NCBI RefSeq assembly: GCF_024362695.1
Contig: NC_065414.1
Location: 4,915,501-4,979,500 of the forward strand
Reading direction: 5' to 3'
Origin: Pectinophora gossypiella
Lineage: Eukaryota > Arthropoda > Insecta > Lepidoptera > Gelechiidae
Length of the DNA stretch: 64,000 bases
Shown: positions 13,820-28,800 of the stretch, one piece after another
Numbering within the stretch: the stretch's first letter is position 1
Layout: every line of letters starts with the position of its first letter
Translations under genes and position numbers: made by a program
Notes under the pieces: model-generated
Database searches by the model: none
The model's input: only the letters and a program-made list of their open reading frames with translations
What the model was told of the DNA's origin: nothing

Positions 13820-16800
13820 ACATTAGGTTCATGTTCCTTCTTATATACTTAGTGTAGTACTTACAGCTCAGACCCACGAATCCTTTAGCAATTTCCCCAA
13901 CGTCTTTCGGTCCCATGATGGTTCCGACCACGAAGTCCACCATAGCTCCCACTATAATGGCGATCAGGAAATTCTGATGGACAAAAATAATACAGTAGTA
14001 CATTGGTACGTCAGAGGTACATCACATCGAAATTAGACACAGAGTCAGGGGATATCAGGAGCATTTGAGCAGAGAAGCGGGAGATAAAAAAAATAATAAA
14101 AAGGAATTATACCGTATTAAGATTTCTATGTGTACACACACATATATTTCTATGTGTGTGTGTGTGTGTGTGTGTGTAAAATGAAGTTCTGTGCGATAAA
14201 GTACGTATACAGGGTTTTAGTGATATCGTAACGAAAACATTGAGGGATGATTCAGGCCATGATTCTGAGTTAATACCAAGTGAAATTTCCTGTCGGAAAT
14301 GAAAATAATAATAAAAAACACTAGAAATTTCATTGAATTTTCCGACAGGATATTCCACTTGATATCAACTCAGAATCATGGTTTGAATCCCCCTCAGTAT
14401 TCGTTACGGTGTCACTAACATCCATACCTACTTGTATGGCAAGAGTATAGAATTAAAAATAAAATACTTACTTAACTAAAAAAACATGAATTTTTGACGG
14501 AAAATTCCACTTGATATTAACTTAGAATCATGGCCTGAATCATCTCCCTTAGTATTCGTTACGATGTCACTAACACCCTGTATATTGATGATTGATATGA
14601 TGTGAACACGTGAAACAATCCCGCTTCTGGAATGTTTTTGGTAGGACCTTTTAGAGCTATGTCCTTCGATACCTATACATACATAGATATGTCGGCGTTA
14701 GCTATGAATTAAGAAGAGAAATTGATCAAATCGGAAAATAAAATGAAGTTACATCACTTCCGTCATGAAGTTGCAACGCTCCGACGGCAGATGGCGTACG
14801 GTCAGAGCTGAGTGAAGTTGAGGAGTCACTACAGAGTCGTCGTGTCGAGCGGACGTGCACTGCCGTTCTAGTCGGGCAGTCTACCGCGAACCTTCGTCAT
14901 GAACGGACGTGTCGAATAATTACGATCGGAACGTGGAGTGGTATAGTCGCTCACCTATAACTTGTAGGGACGTCAAGCAAGTGTGATCGGAAAAGAGCAC
15001 CTAGCAAGTACGTTCACATGTCCTGATGATTCGGTACGAATATAGGAACCGTGGGTGGTGGAGGGCCCCTTCGCGCTAACGTCCTTAGGCGCGCTAGATT
15101 ACGAGAGACTGTGTAACCGTTACACGTAGACGTGTGAACCATATCCTCGTAAAGCCCGGATTTCCAGACACAATAGTTAAACAATGGGATTTTGGATTTT
15201 AAAAGGCATCTGGGCCTTACGACCTTATGCTGTGACTTTATCTAATCGTGATACAAGAACTATGTGGAACTAAATAAAATAATTGTGATACTAATGATGG
15301 CCATTATTGTCTTCTAACGCCCACCCTTCTGACACCCCACTATTACGACAGATATAATAGACACGATACTTATAATGCATATTAGACAAAATAACTGTCT
15401 AACAAAATAATGTCTCATGTATTCCGTTAACAGAAATGAAAATGACAAACTGTTACAGGAATACGTAACACGTCATCTTTCATTCATTTCTGAAATGATC
15501 TGAAGTGCATGTAAACAGGAGATTTGCAACTCAAACAGCCCTAAGCTTGGCAGCTGCACAACTCTCTCAAAGGAAATCTGGTCTTAGGTTATTGGCATCT
15601 GTATGTACCCGATAGGTATAAGAGCTAGTTATAGGATAGGTATGTAAGCTTCCTTAGTGTGAAATAATTTTATTTTCGTCTACTGTCCTCTATGTAATGC
15701 TTTTAATAAGTATACTTTATGTAGGTACTTATACTATTTAATACTTTTATTTTGCACTGGCTATCCCGCTATCCTATAGATGCTTATCGCGTCTGGTAGT
15801 AACCTAACTGATTATTATAATATTACCTGTGGTTAACATCCAATTTTTTTAAAACTGATTGAAGACTGAAAGAATTGCTTCCGAGCAATAAGTTGCTAAA
15901 TGAAAAAAAATGAATGTTTGTATGTTTTGTTTATGTGCAATCAAGTATATTTGATTTGATTTTACTACTAGATTAATACTCTCAGTAGATTTTCTGTTTC
16001 AGGTCTTAAAATCGGTTTTAACATCAAGTGATCAGAAAGGAATGCTCAGTAACATTAAAACGTGTTATCAATCAGCGCCCAGACAAAAATTTACAAAAAA
16101 TTCTCAAATTTTTCTCTTTATATATTGTGACTCGTGAACTTGATGCGAAAACCTACCGTGAGTGGGAGGAACGTAGACGCTTCATGCTATGTGCCTATTC
16201 CATTCATATTTTAAGATAAGATATTTATCCCATTCAAGGTGTTCATGGTGTTTTGGTGTTCTGCTTACCCCGGTGGGAAATAGGCGTGAGATTGTGTCTG
16301 ATGTTATTACAGAGGCCTTAAAAGTAGAGGAAAGTACAAACAGGAACCCTGCAAGGGTACTACAACACAACATAATCAACACAAGTAGGTTTACTAAACT
16401 TAAAATTTAATACATAATGAAAATAGAAAAATAATAATGATTAAATTAAAAATTGTACGCAAATTTATTAATTAGTACCTAACAGATTTGTTAAAAACTC
16501 CTGCAGCGTATAACGATTTTTAGATTAAAAATATTTTGTCTACGACATTTTGAGTAAATTTTGTGTATTTCCTTTATACACTGTTTCTATTTTCACCTTA
16601 AAGCCCATAAACAAATTGAATAAGGTATAGTAACATCGCTATATGGAAGTAGCAGTGTACATTGTAGTGTAGGCTGCTTTTCCACCAGAGCTGTGCGATG
16701 TAAATGTCTCGTACGATTTTTTTTTGACGTGACTTATTGTAGATTTGCCGCAGATGGCATTAACTACTTGGCCGGACAAATGGGGAGCGCTGAAGGCTCT

Positions 16801-19800
16801 TACCCGGTACAACGTTTAAGACAACAGGCCTGAGGGTGCCCAGTTGGGCGCGAACCTCGTCTCAGGGCGTCGTCTTAGAGGAAAAATATTTGAAAGAATT
16901 AATCGACCCTAGTGGGTCGATAGCGATAAGCGCTGAATAAGGGAAATCGTCGACGGCGGGGTCGGTCTCGGGGTCCTAATGTCTCGTACGATGAAGTGTA
17001 GCGGAGCTGTCAAAATGCGCAAATGTGCGGTGCGAGGGTGCGTTGCGAAACATTCCTCGCAACACATCCGTCGCATACATCCTTCGCACACATTTCTCGC
17101 TTGTTTTGTATGTAGAATGACCTCGCTTCGCTAAACCCTTTTCCACCAGAGCTGAGCTGAGCGAATCTAGGAAAATGAAGTGATTCTATTGGTGGATTTT
17201 TCTTCGCACACCGCTTAGATACCTCGCACAGCTCTGGTGGAAAAGCAGCCTTGTGGGCTAGAAACGTGCATCCCAAAATACACCGGCAGTGCAACTAACT
17301 CACGTGTTACGATAACTGAGGTGCACTCGAGTGATTCTATCTACGAGTACCATTCAGAATATCTGCGCAGTATGATAGCTTAATCATAGTTTATTTCCAC
17401 AACACGGCACTAACAGCATCCTCTACACATTTTGAATATGAGAAAAGAGAAATAAAGTACTTCTTAATGACTAAAATGGGTGAATCTCAAAATGTGTCAA
17501 GTTTGGTGGCGACTTTCATATAATTTTTTCGTGAAAAATTGGGGAAATTGGGAAAATTGGGAATTGAAAAATTCCTTTTTCATGTCGGAACCGAGGATCC
17601 TTTTGGATCTTTTTCATGTCGGAACCCAATTTTTCACGAAAAAATAATATGAAATTTCGCCACCAAACTTGAAATTTTGAGATTCACCCAAATAGTTAGT
17701 GGAAATAACTAGTGTAACTACTTTTTTTTCCCTGTATATACCGCGCAGACGATTTGTTTGCACTTACCTACTTGACTGTCAAAGTCGGTTGGGCGTACAG
17801 TTTTATATACTTAAGTAAGTAAGTATGTAGTTTATCGGGCTAGATTATCTAGATTAGATTAATAACATAACATAAGCTCATAACTATAACCCAATTGGGG
17901 TAATCCATCGCAAATGAACTAAGCACCCACACCTCACTCTGCGTACTCCAACGGGAAATAGGCGTGATATACTGTATGGATACGGACACGAGAATTATAT
18001 TTACCCACTTTAGTACCATGTCTCATAAACTTTTTTGACAAATTGAACTGTAATTCTCAATAAATATTAAATATCTTAATGCGAAAGGGTTCTAAATGTG
18101 GGTAAGTACATAATATTACGAACGACGCTACATAAACACCCATAATAATAGAAAAGGCAGAGCCATAAGTAGTCAGGGGGGTTAAAAAGGCCACATCGAA
18201 GGAATTCATATAAAAAAGCAATATTGCAATTTGACGTTTGCGCATATAAAAGTAAGTGCGCAATGCAAACAAATGTCAAATAGCAATAGTGCCCCAGAAG
18301 ACAAAATACAGCCACTTTTAATGTCAGTCCTAAGACGGATTGCAGTTGAAATTGTCACTAAACAACTCAACATAATTAGTCTTAGAACGTCTAGATGGCT
18401 GCATGTTGGATCTGCTCTTTTATAATTGTAAGTATGTACTCGTATGACAACGTAAGTGATAGGATTAGATTAAAAAAATGCTCTTTAATCTGCCTCCATA
18501 ATAACTACTCTTCAGCAAGTCACGTAATAGAGTAATCAAGTAAAGATGTCCAGGCAGCGGCGCTAATTGCTATTATTTCACGGCGACGTGTGTATGTATG
18601 ACAACCTACGCATTAAAATAATATTCCTCACAGTAACAAACTGTAATTTGATGTAACTACAGTGTAGCAGAGGAGCTCGGTGGCGCAGCGGTAAACGCGT
18701 TCGGCCTGCGATTGTTGAAGTTAAGCAACTTTCGCAAAGGCCGGTCATAGGATGGGTGACCACAAAAAAAAGTTTTCATCTCGAGCTCCTCCGTGCTTCG
18801 GAAGGCACGTTAAGCCGTTGGTGCCGGCTGCATTAGCAGTCATTAATAACCATCAATCCGCACTGCGCCCGCGTGATGGTTTAAGGCCCGATATCCCTAT
18901 CCATCCGTAGGGAAGGCCCGTGCCCCAGCAGTGGGGACGTTAATGGGCTGGTGATGATGATGACAGTGTAGCATGCCACCCGTGGCTTCACCCCACGGAA
19001 TAGAGGAAACAGGTTGTTCTGTTCTGTTGCTCTATTCATTTGGGCATATTTATATGTACGGTCACGAGCATTAATATGCATATACTGTGGTACCATGTCA
19101 CATTAACTTTTTTGACAAATTGAAGTGTAAGTCCCACTAAATATCAAATGTGTTAGTGCGACAGAGTCCTAAAGTGGGTACATTATATTGCTTATGACAG
19201 TACCCACCCTATTTCATGTATTCTAAGCCTTAAATATTGTATTATTTTTTATAACAAACAAATTTTTCATTAACATTTCATTTTCAGGTTGGAAAGGCTC
19301 TAAAGCGTATTTTGTATGAGAACCGCTGTCGCCGGTTCAATTTCTCTCTTTTACTACTACTCCTGCAAACAGATAACTACGATAGCAACGTATGGCGCGT
19401 GTTTCGCGCTCACTCGGCCCTTCCAACCTTTCAATCAATCAATTAATCAATCAATCAATAATACTTTATTGCACAACGACATATACAAAGGACATAAACA
19501 TACGAATAAAAACATAAGTACAATAGGCGGCCTTATTGCTAAATAGCAATTTCTGCCAGGCAACCTTAGGGTGAAAGAAGTTAATGCATTGGAGCACGGG
19601 CTGGTGCAATAAACATATGTATAATGACACGAACAAAAACCTATCTTCCTTCAAACCTTTTGAACCTTTCTTCTATTCGTTGCTTCACCCCGTTAGGTTA
19701 GGACGGCCTCTATAGTGATTGAGCGATCCGGAGGTCCCGGGTTCGAATCACAGTGGGGACAAATCACAAAAATCACTTTGTGATCCCTAGTTTGCTTAGG

Positions 19801-22800
19801 ACATTACAGGCTGATCAACTGATTGTCCAAAAGTAAGATGAACCGTGCTTCGGAAGGCACGTTAAGCCGTTGGTCCCGGTTACTACTTACTTACTGATGT
19901 AAATAAATGTAGTCGTTACATAGGCCTATGGCGGCTCAATAATAACCCTGAAATCAGGGTTGGTAATCCACCTCATAACCCACACGATAGAAGAAGATCC
20001 CGTAGGTACCTTCATGTAGAGACGTGACGTCACAATTAAAGCTATCTTAGCAAGCCCGGACTTAAATTGTAGTTGTAACTCGAACGACATTCACTACTTG
20101 GCCGGGCAACAAGCGAATATGGGTATGGGGAGCCCTATGCCCAGCAGTGGGCGTCGTACGGCTGATGATGATGATGCAAGACGGACATCTTTGGCATGTG
20201 ATACAGAAATCATGTTATGTCTGACACGATTGAAAATTGCCTGACCTATCTTTGGGACATGTTTCGGATAAATAACACTTATGGCATAGTCCATCATCTT
20301 CCTAGCGTTATCCCGCTTTCACTGGGTCCGCGTACCTAACCTGAAGATTTGACAGATCCGGTTTTTTACAGAAGCGACTGCTTGTCTGACCTTCCAACCC
20401 GCGAAGGGAAAACCAGCCCAATACAGGTTAGGTCACATACCTCCGCAATTCATTTTTCAGGAATGTTGGTTTCGTCACGATGTTTTCCTTCACCGCTGAG
20501 CACGTGATAATCATTTATGATCCAAAAATAAATTCGAAAATGGTTTAGGCCTATGCTGGGATTCGACCTGCGACCTCAAATTACGACGGCCTAGTATTTA
20601 CAATACAATACAAACAATACAAATACACTTTATTGCACCAAAAGAAAAAGAAATAATTACATAAAGACTCTTAACTAAGTAAATGGCAAATGGCGGCCTT
20701 ATCGCTTAGTATTTATATCAAAAAATAGGATAAATAAAAAAATATTATTTTTTCCCATAATTCGAAGTAGACATAAAGAGAGAAATGTTTGTGTGTGGTT
20801 GGTTGTTTATTACTGGAGGTCAATTGGGCGCGCCCGCCATTACAGGCTCGTTTGCCGAGCAAACCGATCGCGTTACCACGACGCAATATAATATATAACA
20901 TCATAACGTAAACATAAACATAAGTACATAAATAGTCTATATACATCCCACTACTAAACACAGAGATGTGGTGTAAAAGACGATGTAGTGACTAGTAGAG
21001 TGACTAAGATTGAGAAGGGAATGTTAGGTTGGTTTGGACGCGTAGAGCGGATGAACGATAATAGAATTGCCTAAGCGGTGTATAAAGCGAAATTTGATGG
21101 TAGGGCTGGAAGAGGAAGACCTAGAAGGACTTTCATTGACCAAATTGGAGATGTTCTTAGAAAAGGTTTAATACGATCTACTCTAATCCGGCGTGCGTGT
21201 ATGAAGCGATTGATGAATTTAGAGGAAGCAAGACAAGTGTTTCAGGATCGAAGCAAATAGAATTCTATAGTCTCTGCTTACCCCGGTGGGAAATAGGCGT
21301 AAATTTATGTATGTATGTATATACTAAACACAGACGTCCTCTCAATCAAGCGGAGTAGGTATGAAGCATACTCCACCACGCTGCTCTACTGCGGGATGGT
21401 GGAGGTGTTTTGGCTTAGCCCGGGACCAAAGGCTTAACGTAACGTAACGTAACGTGACGTGTTTAACATAAGGTAAGTGTAACATAAATCTACTTTGCCT
21501 TACAAATGGGAAGTGGTGAGGGCTCTCACTCGATACAAATAAAGAATAAAGATCTTTTTATTTGTTCTCCACAATGTACATAGGTGGGTTACATAAAATA
21601 ATGCACAATTGAAGGGTATGTACGAGTGGAGACTGGCGCCCGAGATTTAAGCCAGAGCCTGTGTTTCGGGATCACCAGTGCTCCAGATGTACTTCCCGGA
21701 TGTCTTAACATTAATTAATTTTAATCAATTAATGTTATTAAGACATCCTAAGACAATAAAATCTTAAGACAACAGGACTGAGGGTGTCCTGTTGGCCGCG
21801 AACCTCGGCTCAAGGCGTCGCCTGAAACTAATGTGAAAGAATTAATCGACCCTAGTGAGTCGATAGCGATAAGCGCTGAATGAGGGAAACAGTCGAACAC
21901 GCCGACGAGATCGGTATCAAGGTTCTGAAGTGTTTGTTGTCGCGAGCTGATTGGCTGCCTCTATAGCTAGAATAATCGGGCAGTCGGGATCGTATATTAC
22001 GTCCTTCGACGAAGAAAGAGGAGTGGTATTTGTTAATGCAAGGAAACCGAAGAGAAATGGATGAGAAATAGGTCAATAGGAATATAATGTCATTCTACAT
22101 CTGGTGACGTCAACTATACCTATCTTAATAGCCATTAGGAACTGTTGGAAACATTAAAATATTAACGGGCAATAGATTCTTACTAAAATAAGTGGTAACA
22201 CATAAGTTTTTTTTGTAAGGCAATACTGCCCTACCGGGGCGGGACGAGGTACGCATACTTATTGTAACTCAATTGTAACTTTTTTAAAAACTCAATAAAA
22301 TAAAGTGCTTCACCATCACTACTACCACGCCACGACGGGAGATAGTTTTACAGCTAGTTACATAATACGTAATTTAATTTTTGACGTTCCATAAGCGCTA
22401 ACTATGTAAGCCAATTTTGAAGAATTCCAAAAAAATATATTATTATTATATATTTGGCATTTTGAAGTTTTCACCATCGCCTCCACCACGCCACGACGGG
22501 AGACACCTCCACTTACAGAGCGGCATGGCCCGTACTGGAACCACAGTATAACACTGCATCTTGATTATATTTCTGCATTTTGCAAGGGGCGTCATAAGTA
22601 TATAGCATAGTAACAAGACTAACTAGTCATTCTGTGACAAATATCGGCATATGAAAAGTACGTAGTTACAATATTGCGAACAAAGACTAGGTACATGTAA
22701 AGTGTAACTCATGTAATTCACCGCGAAGAAATACATAAGTGAAACTAATTCGTGAATGAAGATACATCATCTGCTTATTGCCGACACGCTCAAGACCATT

Positions 22801-25800
22801 TTAATACGTATGGTTAGATATATGTTGGAGGCGGTGTTAGCTCCACGTAAATAAAAACTCCTAGATGTGTTTTTTTTTTGACGTGACTTATTGAAGATTT
22901 GCCGCAGATAATATTAACTACTTGGCCTGACAAATGGGGAGCGCTGAGGGCTCTTACCCGGTACAAATTTCAGACAACGGGTCTGAGAGTATGCAGTTGG
23001 ATTTCTAGATGCGGACTGTAGGTATTGAAAATAAATTAGGATATTATTCACATTAGTTAAAGATACCTACGTGCTCCGTCGTCATCCCCATCCTCATTGT
23101 CATCGTTGTGGCGTAAGTAACGGCAGCCTCCGTGGTCCAGGGGTTAAGCGTAGGGCTCACGATCCGGAGGCCCCGAGTTCGAATCCCGGTGGGAACATAT
23201 CACAAAAATGAACCTGATTGTCCGAAAGTAAGATTATCCGTGCTTTGGACGGCACGTTAGCCGTTGGTCCCGGTAACTACTTACTGATGTAAGTATGTAG
23301 TCATTACATGAGTCATGTCAGGGGCCTTTGGCGGCTCAATAATAATCCTGACACCAGGGTTGACGAGGCTGGTATTCCACCTCACAATCCGCACGATAAG
23401 AAGATCGTGGCGTAAGTGAAAAGTAACTGGCAATATAGCCAGAGCAAAAAATAAAACAATTAAAAATGTATATAACATTAACGTAGCCAGCAGTATAGTC
23501 AATGAATTACATGATTTACGACAATACCACGTTACCGCGAGATGAAGAATAATTGTCTAATTTTATGATACTTTAAGAAAATATGGATAGTCTTCTGAAC
23601 CATCCGCCTCAGTATTCTTTACGGAGTCACTAATACCCATACCTACTTGTATGGCTACCTGTATGTACTTGTATGAGGTGTAAGTGACATCGTAACGAAT
23701 ACTGAGAGGCATAATTCCGCTCATTATTCTGAGTTAATATCAAGAGGATTTTTTCCCAGAGGCATAATTCTGCTCATTATTCTGAGTTAATATCAAGAGG
23801 AATTTTCGAACGCAAAGGTATAGAATTGAAAATAATTAAAAAAACATGAATTTTGCGACGGTAAATTCCATTACACCCTGTATTAACTCCCTGTATCTAC
23901 ATTTGATTATTTGTGTTTAAAATATACGAAGGAACGAACTAACCTGCGCTTTACTCTCCCAGTCCATCCCGACAGCGCATATGACGCACATGATGAGCAG
24001 AGCAACAGGCCCCACTATCCTGATGTCATTGACCCCGTTGTCCACGATACCTCCACCGGTGGACTTGAGCAGGTCGTTGAGGGATTCGCAGAATCCAATA
24101 GTGTTCATACTAGCTGCTACGGCATTGGCGAATGCGAAGATTATACCGACTGATGCGCCGAACTCGGGGCCCAGAGATCTTGATATTATGTAGTATATGC
24201 CACCTGAACAGTTTTGATGCTTTAAATGTGATTCTCGAATAAAGGAAACATTAGTAAGAAGATTACTTCAGTTACTACAAGGAACAATAATTTAGAGTAC
24301 TTATATTTAATGTGAGTATACAGGATGTTAGTCACATTGTAACCAAAACTGAGGTGGATGATGCAACTCAGAATTGTAGTCAGAATCATCCCTCAAAGTT
24401 TTCACTAACACCTGTTCGTATAAAAGGAATTGATGATATCTTTTTTCTACTAATAATTATGACTTTATATGTGTTCTGTTCCGCGTCTGAGTGACAGAAA
24501 AGTATAGAAGCATAGAAAGTGCGTGCGGTAGATGTAGTTCAATCCTGAAACAGTCAATAGTCTATACTATTTAAAGTGGCTCGCAACGGGGGGTGAGGTA
24601 ATCTATCCCGTATCGCAGCGGGACGGAGAGTGACCCTTCTGTATGTCAGTATTTGTATTATTATTTATTTTAAAACAACGTACCTCCTTTGACCTCCCCA
24701 TTGGTGCAGATGGCGCTCATAGACAGAGTAGTGATGACGCAAACGATGGCGGATATGGCGATGATGACCAGGGACAGCCCGACCCCGGCTTGAGACACCA
24801 CCCACGATATTCGCAGGAACAGCATCACGCCCCAGATGTTTAGCAGGCATGGTATCAGCACCCCCTGGGGGTTTCCATTCATAAGTTTTGGAGGAAAATG
24901 GTTGAGTCAAAGCATATTCGGACATTTTTTGTTATATACGCGAGGAGCCGAGAGTCAATGCAAATCGACCTCATCTGTTACTTTTGGTCTTTGATAAATA
25001 TTTTATTATCGTAGGGGCATACCTACTATGCATAATGCATATTAAGTCTGTTTTAATACAACTTAAGTATCAGTATGCGCGTTACAGTTGGTTATATCTA
25101 CGCTTCTCCGAGTTTCCATGAAGCCTTATGTGTTAACGACAACGTCATATCGTATCATATGGGAGAGATCTGTTTGAAGAAGTTATTAAGTATTATGTGT
25201 AAAAAAACTAATATAAAAAATAAATAATACCTGAATCCATCCTAATTTAATTCCTCCGGCGGGTGTCGGTGACTTTGTATCCCTTTGATGTTCTTTCTCG
25301 TCCTGTAACAAAATGTTATAATAAACCAGGAGCTTGTTACCATTTGGATTTTTTTATTGAATCCGAAGTAAATAATCTACTTGACGGTTGCCTACCGACC
25401 TATAAAAGTTATACACACGTCTGAATCGCTTTGTTTAATAGCGGGAACCAAAACTCGAATACTCTTATTCTTGTTAACATACAGGGTGTTAGTGACATCG
25501 TAACGAAAACTTTGATGATTCAGACTATGATTCTGAGTTGATATAAAGTGGAATTTTCCGTCGCAAAAGTATGACACTGAAAATAATAAAAAAAAAAACA
25601 AAAATATTCATGAATTTTCCGACCAGAAGTTCCACTTGATATAAACTCAGAATCATGAACTGAATCATCCCCCTCAGTATTCGAAATATAAATATGAATT
25701 TAGCGACGGAAAATTTCACTTGATATCAACTCATAACCATTGTCCGAATCATCCCATTCGTTACGATGTCACTAACACCCTGAATTGTAATGGATTGTAA

Positions 25801-28800
25801 CTATTTGTAATTGTTAGTAGGCATCCAGTAAACAAACCACGCCTTCGGGCAACATGAAACTTTGATAAATTGTACTGGTTTTTAAACAATAAACAAAAAT
25901 GCTAATCTAATCGCGGTGAAATTTGTGAGAGGATGTATAAAAGTTATTCTGTAAGTAAGTAACAATGAAACGAAGTGACGGCTGTAATGACCTCGTGATG
26001 ACTCGTACCCACTGAAATGGGAATCATCACGGTCATCACAGTCATCAGCGCACGTGGAGTATAGTATTTGAACTTGTGACTCATCGTCATTAGACCATTG
26101 TTAGCATCGCAGTGTCATTTCTTTCATTTGATTTAATGCTTATTTGAATGATTTAAACAAACAGCAAAATTCGTTAGAATAATGAAGCCTTTTTTGACGT
26201 GACTTATTGTATATTTGCCGCAGATGGCATTAACTACTTGGCCGGACAAACGGGAAGCGCTGAGAACTCTCACCAGGGACAAAATTTAAGACAAGCCTGA
26301 GGGTGCCCAACAGGGCGCCCCTAAGCGGAATGTATTCGGAAGTCGCAACTACCACAGGATTTCGGTGGTGCGGAGCAGAATCGAAAAAACGTTTTGAAGC
26401 TAATTTGAGCCATTGGGCAATGGTTGGCAAACGTTTTTTTATATCAACTGGAGACGATGGATTTGAGAGGGACTTCACTGTTGGCAACCCCAACATTAAA
26501 CTTATTTTTTCATTACTGTGACAACATTTTGTCTCTTGACTTCCGATTTTCTTCTACTCCATTGAACTACTGTATTAAATTTGGTGAGTTTTGCAAGCTT
26601 TTGGATGTTTTCATCTCGGCCTTAGCCTCAGAAAACCAGCCCTCACAGCCATTAGGAACTTTACACCCCAATCCTAACATACTCCTGCCCACCTATACGT
26701 ACGTACGGATGCAAGTCGTGTAGATTTTTATACACCTTATAATAATGAAACCCTAAGTCTGGTAGTAAAAAGTATAAAGGCGTGCCATTTTTAACAGTTT
26801 ACAATGTGTCTCCTCAGTCTATTTATCTGCTTGACTGCCGTGATTAAAGCCACATTATCTGAACCAACTATGTACGTCATAAAAGTTTATTATCTCCAAT
26901 GTGATCTGTCACAGACGAGATAGGTAATAACTATCATCATATGTGACATGTCTACATGATTGGACACCGGCCGTCACTCACACCTGTTAATTCCCCTTCG
27001 GTCGCCATCGGAACCACGTTTCACAACCAGTTGCAAAGGAAGAATTTTACTCCTTTGTTGGCAACTAGTTGCGAATGTTTTGTCTTAATACGCAACCAGT
27101 TGCCAACTAAGAATATTTTTAACAGCATAGTTGCTACAAAATAGTTTTCATACTTAATAAACACACACGTATTATGTAACTTACTGCAACTAACAGTCAC
27201 ATCTAGCTTCTTCTATCGTGTGAGTTGTGAGGTGGATTACCTACCAACCTCATCAACCCTGGTGTCAGTGTATTATTGAGCCGCCAAAGACCAGACATGA
27301 CTCATGTAACGACTACGTGCTTACATCTAAGTAGTACCCAAAACCAACGGCTTAACGTGTCTTACGAAGCAGGGATCATCTTAATTTTGGACATCTACTA
27401 CCAACTCTGCCGTTATATATAAATGGGTGTATAAAATATCAACCGAACAATTTAGAAAATCTATTCTACACTAAGAACCACTTCTAGAAGCATTTTGGCG
27501 TTATGCTTTAAGTGCTATGCAGAGTCCTCTAAAACAACGAATCATCTTCTTAAGATATGGACCTGTAATCGGATTACACCGGATCGCATCGGTAACCAGC
27601 GCGCGTAATTATTAGCCGTCATCCTTCTGTACCCAAAGGTTGCCTGGAAGAAATTGCTGCATGAGCAATAAGGCCGCCTGTTGTGCTTTTCTGTAATATG
27701 TTGTTCTTATCTCTGTATTTTGTGTCCATTGAGCTAAATAAAGCATTATATCTATGTATCTATCATATTTTTATTTTTTTTGACGTGACTTATTGTAGAT
27801 TTGCCGCAGATGGCATTAACTACTTGGCCGGACAAATGGGGAGCGCTGAAGGCTCTCACCCGGTACAACGTTTAAGACAACAGGCCAGGGTGGTGTTGAG
27901 AGGGTGCCCAGTTGGGATTATTATGTGTTTTAATTATGATAACAACAGCGTAAACTTAAAACTATGTAGATATCTATTATCCGTAAGTACAAGGTTTTGT
28001 AACACAATGCGGATGACTTAAGGGAAATTGTAGAGAGAAACATGATGGTAGTTTTTCAATGTCAGTCCATAAAGGTCTGACATTGAAACAGTTCTCCTTG
28101 ATTGAGTCGCGATATAAATTACGGAAGTTTAACGAAACAACGAAAACACTATGAGGAGGATTTCCTCAACATGAAAAAAAAATGCGATTTTCTAATACTT
28201 TTTAAATGAGTAATGATAGTTATAACGAAATCGTTACATGATCTTTACATTGTATAATTTTTTTTTCTTTTTGTAGTCATTACATGAGCCATGTCAGGGG
28301 CCTTTGGCGGCTCAGTAATAACCCTGACACCAGGGTTGATGAGGGTGGTATTCCACCTCACAACCCACACGATAAGAAGAAGCACGAAATCTTTCAAGGT
28401 ACCTACATATACATACAGGGTGTAAGTGGCATCGTAACAAAAAGTAAGGGTCATACTTCAGCTCATTATTCTGAGTTAATATCAAGTGGAATTTTCCATC
28501 GCAAAAGTATAGAATTGAAAATAATCTTAGGAAACACAAAAAAGAATCACGAATTTTGAAACGAAAAATTTCACTTTATATTAACTCAGAATTCAGAATC
28601 ATGGTCTGAATCATCCCCTCAGTATTCGTTATCAGTATCGAGTGTTAGATGCCACTAACACTCTGTATACATATCAAATGATGTGTGTTATCTTTGCGAC
28701 ATTTTCACATCAAAAGCAGAACATATACTCGTATAATATACTGTAAGGTAAATTGTACAACGTAAATTGGCGGCAGGAGGATATACGAGTCGTCTAGTGC

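Larger units (their letters stand above)
13248..13864. other. SLC12 617-bp intron: content
   Basis: Almost wholly repeat: a SINE A head (13271-13357), a Jockey-like 3' end (13431-13515), a LINE tail (13611-13748) and an (AT)n run (13788-13817). Confidence 0.7.
13974..23943. other. SLC12 10-kb intron: content
   Basis: Carries foldback copies, several MITE families, SINE A, B and C copies, Jockey-like, RTE-like and other LINE ends. The stretch 14760-15320 is GC-richer than its surroundings and matches nothing else in the window; it could be an old LTR or LINE piece, but no terminal repeats were found. 15330-16000 looks unique and AT-rich. Confidence 0.6.

Noticed and set aside
14760..15325. 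Solo LTR
   Set aside because: No TG...CA borders with matching target duplication could be found.
24665..24925. 86-codon minus-strand frame overlapping the TM1-TM2 exon
   Set aside because: It runs out of frame across the exon; the correct frame gives the conserved SLC12 TM1.
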